A stretch of DNA of 64,000 nucleotides from Monodelphis domestica (taxonomy: Eukaryota > Chordata > Mammalia > Didelphimorphia > Didelphidae): NCBI RefSeq assembly GCF_027887165.1, contig NC_077234.1, positions 254,582,973 to 254,646,972 of the forward strand. Reading direction: 5' to 3'. This document shows, one piece after another, positions 58,072 through 64,000 of the stretch; the stretch's first letter is position 1, and every line of letters begins with the position of its first letter. Under the pieces are notes generated by a model. The model was not told the origin of the DNA. It made no database searches and worked only from the letters and a program-made list of their open reading frames with translations. Made by a program: the position numbers and the translations under genes.

Positions 58072-59585
58072 AATTGAAGTGAATTTGTCATTTAATAAAA
58101 TAGAAGATTTTCAAGCATTCCAGAAAATTAACAGAATTAAAACAGAAAATTTGATATCCAAATACAAAATTTAGAAGCATAAAAAGGGAAATGAGAAAAA
58201 GGGAAAAAATAAGGACTTTTATAAGATCAAATTGTTTATATTCCAAAATAGAAAGATAACATATGAAATTCTTTATAAAATTATCATTTTCATAGTAGTT
58301 AGAAGAAGAATGCATAGATAGAGGATTTGGTAGTAAGTTCTTTAGGATGATATGTAAAAAAAACAACTTGGGGTTAAAAAAGAGAATTACACTAGGACAT
58401 GGAAATAGAGAAATAAAATGGGATAAATTGTAATATATAAATAGGTGCAGAAGGGTGAACTATTACAGTTGAGGGGAGAATAAGGGTGGTGATGGGTAAT
58501 ACTTAAACCTTACTCTCATTGGAATTGGCTGGGCAAGAAAAGAACAGCCAGATTCATTGGGTATAGAATCCTATTTTACCCTATAGAGAAGTAGGGAAAT
58601 AAGGAAGGGGGATGTGGAGATGGCAGTGATATAAGGGAGGGAAAGTTAGGAAGTGATTATAAGACCTCCATGAAGAAATAAGAGGGGAATAAGAAGGGAA
58701 GTGGTGGGAAGCAGTGTAATAAAAGGGAAGGCAAATGGGGGGGGGCATGATTAAAAGCAAAACACTAGTGTGGAGAGACAGTGAAAGGAGAAAGGGAAAG
58801 ATTAAAAGAAGAAATGGACAAGGAGGGGAATACACGGATAGTAATCATATCTGTAAATATAATTGGGATAAACTCATCCATAAAACAGAAGCAGATAGAA
58901 GAGTAGATTAAAAACCATAACCTTTCCATACATTGTTTACAAGAAACATATTTGAGGCATATTTACACACAGAGTAAAAGAAAAAGGCTGTAGATGGAAT
59001 CTAATGAATTTCAACTAAGATAAAAAAAAAGGCAGGAGTAGCAATCAAGATTTCAGAGAAAGCTAAAGCAAAAATAGATCTGATTAAAAGAGAAAAGAAA
59101 GAACTTGCTAAAATGTAGTATATACTATGAAGGAATATTGGTAGTTAGCATATATGCACCAAATGGTATAGCTTGCAGATTTTTAAAGGAGAAACTAAAA
59201 GAACTTGAGGAATAGACAATAAAACTCTACTAGTGGGGGACCTCAACCTTCCCCTACCAGTACTAGATAAATTTAACCAAAAAATAAATAAGAAAGAAGT
59301 AAAAGAAGTAAATACAATTTTATAAAAGTTAGATTTAATAAATATCTGGAGAAAATTGAATTGGGATAAAAAGGAGTATACCTTCTTTTCAATAGCACAT
59401 GATACATATACAAAAATTGACCATGTTCTAGGGCATAACAACTTTATTAGCAAATGCAGAAAATCAGAAATAATAAATGCAACTGTTTTCTGATCATAAT
59501 GCAAAAAAAAATCATCATTTAGGGATTCCTGGAAAGGCAAATTAAAATTAATTGGAAACTAAATAATATAATTCTTCAAAATGGA
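58072..59585 (+). mobile_element. Second L1 copy ('L1-E'): ORF1 end, spacer, ORF2 endonuclease region
   Basis: It starts in the last 90 bp of ORF1 (CATTTAATAAAATAGAAGA, 58,090) and repeats the spacer already seen in L1-D. It then runs into ORF2 near 58,838 (GTAAATATAATTGGGATAA) and the endonuclease region (TACAAGAAACATATTTGAGG, 58,937; GGGGACCTCAACCTTCCCC, 59,235; ATTGACCATGTTCTAGG, 59,416). All frames are broken. It may be a separate 5'-truncated insertion or a tandem duplication. Confidence 0.78.
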
Positions 59586-60236
59586 TACAGATACACCAGC
59601 AATACCACTGTTGGGTTTTTATCCCAAAGAGATAATAAAGAAAAAATACGTGTACAAAAATATTTATACCCATGCTCTTTGTAGTAGAAAAATTTTGGAA
59701 AATGAGGGGGTGTCTATTGATTGGGGAATGGCTGAATAAATTGTGGTATCTGATGGTGATGTAATATTATTCCGCTCAAAGAAATAATGAACTGGAGGGA
59801 TTCCATGTGAACTGGAAGGACCTCCAGGAATTGATGCAGAGCAAAATGAGTGGAACCAGGAGAACATAGTACACAGAGTCTGATACATTGTAGCACAATC
59901 GAATGTAACTGACTTCTCTACTAGTAACAATGTAGTGACCCAGGACAATTCTGAATGCTATCCACAACCATTGAAAGAACTGTGAGAGCAGAGACTCAGA
60001 AGAAAAACATATGAGTGATCACACGGCTTGGTGGGGATATGATTGGGGATTTTCACTTTAAATGATCATTCTTTTGCAAATTTGAATAATATGGAAATAG
60101 GTTTTGAACAATGATACATGTATAACCCAGTGGAATTGCTTATTGGCTCCAGGAAGGGAGGAGGAGAGGATGGAAAGAAAATGAATCATGTTAGCATGGA
60201 TAAATATTATTAATGAATGAATGAATTAAAATATAT
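59586..60236 (+). mobile_element. Nested 5'-truncated L1 3' end
   Basis: ACACCAGCAATACCACTG to the tail AATGAATGAATGAATTAAAA is the last 650 bp of an L1, inserted into L1-E ORF2 in the same orientation. L1-E resumes at TACAGCCAAAGCAGTATTTA (60,240). A possible short duplication is CAAAATGGATA (left) against TAAAATATATA (right), which is imperfect. Confidence 0.8.
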
Positions 60237-60550
60237 AAGGTACAGCCAAAGCAGTATTTAAAGGGAAATTTATATCTTTGAGTGTCTGTAGTAATAAAAT
60301 AGGGAGAAAGCAGATCAATGAATTGACCAGGCAACTAAAAAAAAAAAAGAAAAAGAACAAATTATGTATTCCCAATTAAAGGCTAAATTGGAAATCCAAA
60401 AAATAAAAAGAGAAATTACTGAAATTTAAAGTAAAAGAAGTATTGAACTAATAAGTAAGATTAGCAGCTGGTTCTATTAAAAAAAACCTAATAAAATAGG
60501 TAGAGAATTAGTTATATTGATTTAAAGAAAGAAAGAGAAGAATAAAATCA
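60237..60550 (+). mobile_element. L1-E ORF2, continued
   Basis: GCCAAAGCAGTATTTAAAGG and GAACTAATAAGTAAGATTAG match the region between the endonuclease and the reverse transcriptase in L1-A (7,228-7,450). Confidence 0.8.
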
Positions 60551-60859
60551 TGTCACATGTGGGAGTCTGGTGATAAGTGATTGGATCTTAAGAACATTGT
60601 AGCCATGGAGAGAGACAGAGAGAGAGTCAGCCTGCTAGGGAGACTAGTGGCTAGAGAGAGAGAATGAGATAAGAAGGAAGGTCAAGAAAGATCTGTGGCC
60701 AGCATGCCTGAGAAGTATTAATTCTTGGGGGCTGTTACATGACAGCATGCCAGCTTTCCTCAGTAGGCCTCACAAAATTACAAGTATCAAAAGTGCAGAT
60801 AAGTGGGGGAAGTCTGGTTACAGTCACCTCATAGCTGTTCTGCTCCAGTCTTGCACTAA
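60551..60859 (+). other. Unidentified 5' part of a retrocopy insertion
   Basis: It lies between L1 sequence and the MYL12-type coding part. It may be a long 5' leader of the retrocopied transcript or part of another element. It starts TGTCACATGTGGGAGTCTGG and has a GAGAGA-rich segment. Not identified. Confidence 0.3.
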
Positions 60860-61500
60860 ATGGGGAAAACCCTGAATTTCTCTTGGTTCTTTGTGGCAGT
60901 GGAATTCACTAGCCAACATGTCAAGCAAAAAGACAAAGATGGATACCATGAAAAAGTGTCCTCAATGGGAACTTCCAATGTATTTGCTATGTTTGACCAG
61001 TCACAGATTCAGGAATTCAAGGAGGCTCTTAACATGATTAATCCGAACAGAGATGGTTTCCTTGACAAAGAAGATTTGCATGATAGGCTTGCTTCCTTAG
61101 GGAAAATACAACGGATGCATGCCTAGATGCTATGATGAATGAGGCTCCAGGTCCAATAAACTTCACCATGTTTCTTACTATGTTTGGTGAGAAGTTAAAT
61201 GGAACAGATGCAGAGGATGTGATTTGAAATGCTTTTGCTCACTTTGATGAAGAAGCAACAGGAACCATTCAGGAAGATTACCTGAGAGCTACTGACAACA
61301 ATGGGGAACCGATTCACAGATGACTGAAAGGAACCACAAGTCAGAGCTATCCAGAGGAAAGGAGTCCCAGAGAATATGAGAGATATGATAGTGAAGACTT
61401 TTGATAGTTAGCATATCTTAATGTTTTACAGTCTTCGTCCTAAGAATGTTATTACTTTTTTTATTAAAGCCATAATTTCATTTTGTTAACATTGCCTTAC
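60860..61500 (+). pseudogene. Processed pseudogene of a myosin regulatory light chain (MYL12A/B type)
   Basis: Myosin regulatory light chain binds the myosin II neck and is switched on by phosphorylation near its N-terminus. The copy has no introns. Its ATG would be at 60,918-60,920 ([13 protein letters not shown]). A 1-bp loss near 60,965 moves the frame to [20 protein letters not shown], followed by an EF-hand loop [12 protein letters not shown], whose first acidic residue is N. A second shift near 61,100 precedes [19 protein letters not shown], then a TGA at 61,225-61,227, probably from CGA, and a further small deletion near 61,288. The C-terminal third is lost. The codons read across expected exon joins, so it is a retrocopy, and it is not functional. 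MYL12A and MYL12B cannot be told apart here. Confidence 0.9.
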
Positions 61501-62140
61501 AATTGTATCTTTGTTTACAAATCACTTTTGTATATTTTGTATATACTGTTTTATCCTCATAACTGAGGATAGATTGAATAAGTATCACCAAGTAGGTTGA
61601 TTGCTTGGGGGTCTTTTGCACATATTTACTGTTATTAAATGACAAACCACTTATAGTTAAATACAGAATTGATTTCATTCCTTAAAATGCTTAGAATCCA
61701 GATTGCCACTTACTAGCTGTGTGACTTGAAGGAAGTTATTTTCATCTTGGCCTCAGTTTCTTTATCTGTGAAGCAAGGAAACTGACTAGATGATTCATAA
61801 GGTCTTATATACTTTCATGTTCTAATTCTATTAATGCTTAAGAAGAAAAAAATCCTTGACTTGATGGAAAACACCTTACCTTCCTGTTAACCTTCCTCCT
61901 ATCACCTTCCTCCTACAGTTGTAACTTCATTCTTGCCCTCTCTAGAACTTGATGTAAAATTTTAAGTAACTCAAGATGTAAAAATGCAGCAAAACCTGTT
62001 AATGTGAAATTTTACATTTAATTAAAAAATTAAAAAACACAGCAATTTATCTTGTAATGCTTTGTTACTGTGTTTTTTCTTTATGTCCCTTGTAAGTAAT
62101 GTGTGGAAGGAGGGATGGAGTGGTGAAGGAGGGAAAGTCG
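61501..62140 (+). other. Probable retrocopied 3' UTR of the MYL12 pseudogene, with a MIR
   Basis: This continues to a point where L1 resumes, with no break in between that I can see. A 10-bp direct repeat, AATAAAATCA at 60,541-60,550 and ATTAAAATCA at 62,141-62,150 (9 of 10), would bound the whole insertion. There is no clear poly(A) tail, so the limits are uncertain. Confidence 0.4.
61690..61835 (+). repeat. MIR-type SINE
   Basis: GATTGCCACTTACTAGCTGT, then GTGACTTGAAGGAAGTTATT, then GGCCTCAGTTTCTTTATCTG is a good MIR core. It lies inside the sequence that follows the pseudogene. Confidence 0.8.
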
Positions 62141-62169
62141 ATTAAAATCAAACTCTATACATTACCTGC

Positions 62170-63560
62170 CTATTAGCATGAGAAAAAAATGCAAAGGGTA
62201 ATTTCAGAGCTATTTTGCCCAATTATTTCACAATAACTTGGATAATCTTGGCAAAATGGATGAATATTTACAAAAATATAAATTGCCTAGATTTACAAAA
62301 AAGAATATAGAATACTTAAGTAATCCCATTGCAGAAAAAGAAATTGAGTGAGTCACCCATGAAATTCTCAAGAAAAAATCCCCAAAGTCAGATGGATTCA
62401 CAAGTGAATTATATCAAAAATTTAAATATATATATATGTATATATATATATATAATCCCAACAATATACAAATTATTTGATAAAATAAGCAAAGAGGAGG
62501 TCCTAACAAATTCATTTCATGATGCAAACATGGTGCTGATACCTAAGCCCAGAAGATAAAAAACTGAGAAAGAAAATTACAGACTAATTTCCTTAAGGAG
62601 CATTAATGCAAAAATCCTAAATAAAATACTAACAAAGAAACTACAGCAACATATCACAAAGATAACCAGGGGTATATATACCATCAATGTGAGGTTGGTT
62701 TCATATTAGGAAAATTATCATCATAATTGTCAATATCAATAATCACACTAAAAATCACATGACTATCTCAACAGATGCAGAAAAAGCCTTTAACAAAATA
62801 CAACGCCCATTCTGATAGAGGACAAGTACTTGAACTAGTCTCCTAAAGTCCATAATGAAAAGATACTGAGGACATCCAATTTTGAGATACAGTTACTTTG
62901 TAAATTAATTGAAAGGTTGGAGTACATGAAATAAAATGAGCTAAAAAACGAGGAAGGAAACTAGAGTCCAAGGCCTGGCAATACACGAAAGTAGGAGAAA
63001 GATGAAAAGTTCAAGGTACAAGATCTAAGTATAAACCTACCTTAAAAGGAAGATATGGCAATCAAAAAACTCCTAAAGATACTATAAATGAGAAAAAATT
63101 TTGTAGAGGACAGAAAAAATGAAAAATGATCCATGGACAAAAAAACAAACAAAAACAATGCAACCAAGATTCAAAGGAAAGTTCTAAAAACTGTGGGACA
63201 AGTTATAGCAAACATTTCTGCCAAAGGTCTCCTTTCTCAAATATGTAAAGAACTGAACTAAATTAAGAAGAATGCAAGTCATTCTTTAATTAATAAATGG
63301 TCAAAAGAATAAACAGGCAGTTCTCAGATGAAGAAATTAAAACTATCTCTAGGTGAATGAAAAAAGGATTCAAATAATTAATAGTTAGATAAACAAAAAT
63401 TAAAACAACTCTGAAGTATCACACCTATTAAAATAGTGATTGTGGCAAAAAAGGAAAAATGATAAATATTAGAGGTGATGTGGAAAAATTGGCACACAAA
63501 TGCATAGTTGGTGGAGCTGTGAACTGATACAACTATTCTACAGTGAAGTGAGTAGAACTA
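62170..63560 (+). mobile_element. L1-E ORF2, reverse transcriptase to C-terminus (degenerate)
   Basis: TTTTGCCCAATTATTTCACA (62,211), AGAAAAAATCCCCAAAGTCA (62,370), GGTGCTGATACCTAAGCCC (62,531), ATGACTATCTCAACAGATGC (62,759) and TGCAACCAAGATTCAAAGG (63,159) follow the ORF2 order. A (TA)n run is at 62,425-62,452. The part from 62,825 to 63,130 is too decayed to place. No useful frame. Confidence 0.75.
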
Positions 63561-63599
63561 CATTTTCCCTCTAGAATAAATAGCATGTGCCTTTTCTAG

Positions 63600-63850
63600 T
63601 ATATATAAAATCTATATTTAAAAAGTCATCTATCACAACTTGTTCTGCCATTCTTTTCAGTTACCAATTATGTCAATTCAAAAAGAGTTGCTAAAAATAC
63701 TTTTGTCCAAATAGATCTTTTCCCCCATCATTGATTTTTTTTGGCATGTAGACCTAGTACTGTTATTCCTGAGTCAAAGACTATACACAATTTTATGGCA
63801 CTTTGGACATGGTTTAAATTGGGAAATGGCAGAACAAGTTGTGATAGATT
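63600..63850 (-). mobile_element. L1 ORF2 C-terminal piece in inverted orientation
   Basis: From about 63,629 to 63,815 the sequence reads as the reverse complement of the L1 ORF2 end. From 63,815 it turns back to the + orientation. The two turning points share a perfect 24-bp inverted repeat. Confidence 0.6.
63629..63848. repeat. Perfect 24-bp inverted repeat
   Basis: TCTATCACAACTTGTTCTGC... at 63,629-63,652 is exactly complementary to 63,825-63,848. The spacer is 172 bp of L1 sequence. Confidence 0.95.
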
Positions 63851-64000
63851 ATTTCTATATATCAAGAAAGAGATTTTTTTAGACTAGAAAAGACACATAC
63901 CATTTGAACCAGAGGGAAAAAAGTAGTTTTACTAAGTTAATTTTGTATCACTTAATACAAAATTGCCTAGATTTTTAATTGCCATATTCATCATTTCATA

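Noticed and set aside
60860..61126. 88-codon frame as a functional small EF-hand protein
   Set aside because: The coding continuity with MYL12 sequence beyond the stop, the frameshifts and the missing introns show a processed pseudogene.

Overview
The window looks like intergenic DNA from a marsupial (metatherian) genome. I see no intact host gene, no multi-exon gene, no rRNA or tRNA gene, no CRISPR array and no bacterial-type operon. The marsupial call rests on repeat content: LINE-1 (L1) copies with the metatherian type of ORF1/ORF2, tRNA-derived SINEs with a CORE segment and either a palindromic or an RTE/BovB-like tail, and old mammalian MIR, L2 and L3/CR1 relics. I cannot name the species. 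By eye, well over half of the 64 kb is L1.

Layout. 1-3,970: L2 and SINE relics around a 5'-truncated L1 (about 1,453-2,697). 3,984-10,519: a full-length but decayed L1 on the + strand ('L1-A'), inserted into an L2 with a 13-bp target-site duplication (TSD, 12/13 identical). 10,900-12,090: a non-L1 LINE whose reverse-transcriptase half is inverted relative to its 3' end. 12,215-13,105: an old L1 3' end on the - strand. 13,640-15,070: ERV-like 3' internal sequence, an LTR, and a second, inverted LTR-like block meeting it tail to tail. 15,070-18,885: AT-rich DNA with no gene seen. 18,886-18,951: a strong 24-bp-stem hairpin. 18,960-23,222: an old L1 (+) interrupted by a SINE and another L1 3' end. 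23,340-25,800: MIR-type relics and a twin-primed L1. 25,800-37,565: an old - strand L1 broken by three LTR-like elements and by the youngest element of the window, 'L1-B' (27,299-33,585, - strand, perfect 16-bp TSD). 38,060-39,500: a MIR and unique DNA. 39,512-45,093: a degenerate - strand L1 ('L1-C') with an internal deletion of about 1.1 kb. 45,100-53,970: MIR, L3/CR1, L2, an unclassified repeat with a pentanucleotide array, and mostly unique AT-rich DNA. 53,978-64,000: an old L1 (+) with three LTRs in its spacer, a partly duplicated spacer, a nested L1 3' end, an inserted MYL12-type processed pseudogene and a terminal inverted repeat.

How the parts relate. The coding capacity here is that of retrotransposons. 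L1-B shows the complete plan: CpG-rich 5' UTR with a YY1-like site, ORF1 (RNA-binding chaperone), ORF2 (endonuclease plus reverse transcriptase) and an A-rich tail. Its ORF1 is open, but its ORF2 carries one frameshift and one nonsense codon, so this copy should not be autonomous as read. The SINEs and the MYL12 retrocopy are the kinds of insertion that LINE machinery produces in trans. I found no clearly novel biological system. The most interesting signals are structural: heptad-sized length changes in the ORF1 coiled coil, a tandemly repeated L1 5' UTR, an inverted LTR pair, twin-priming rearrangements and a near-perfect hairpin.
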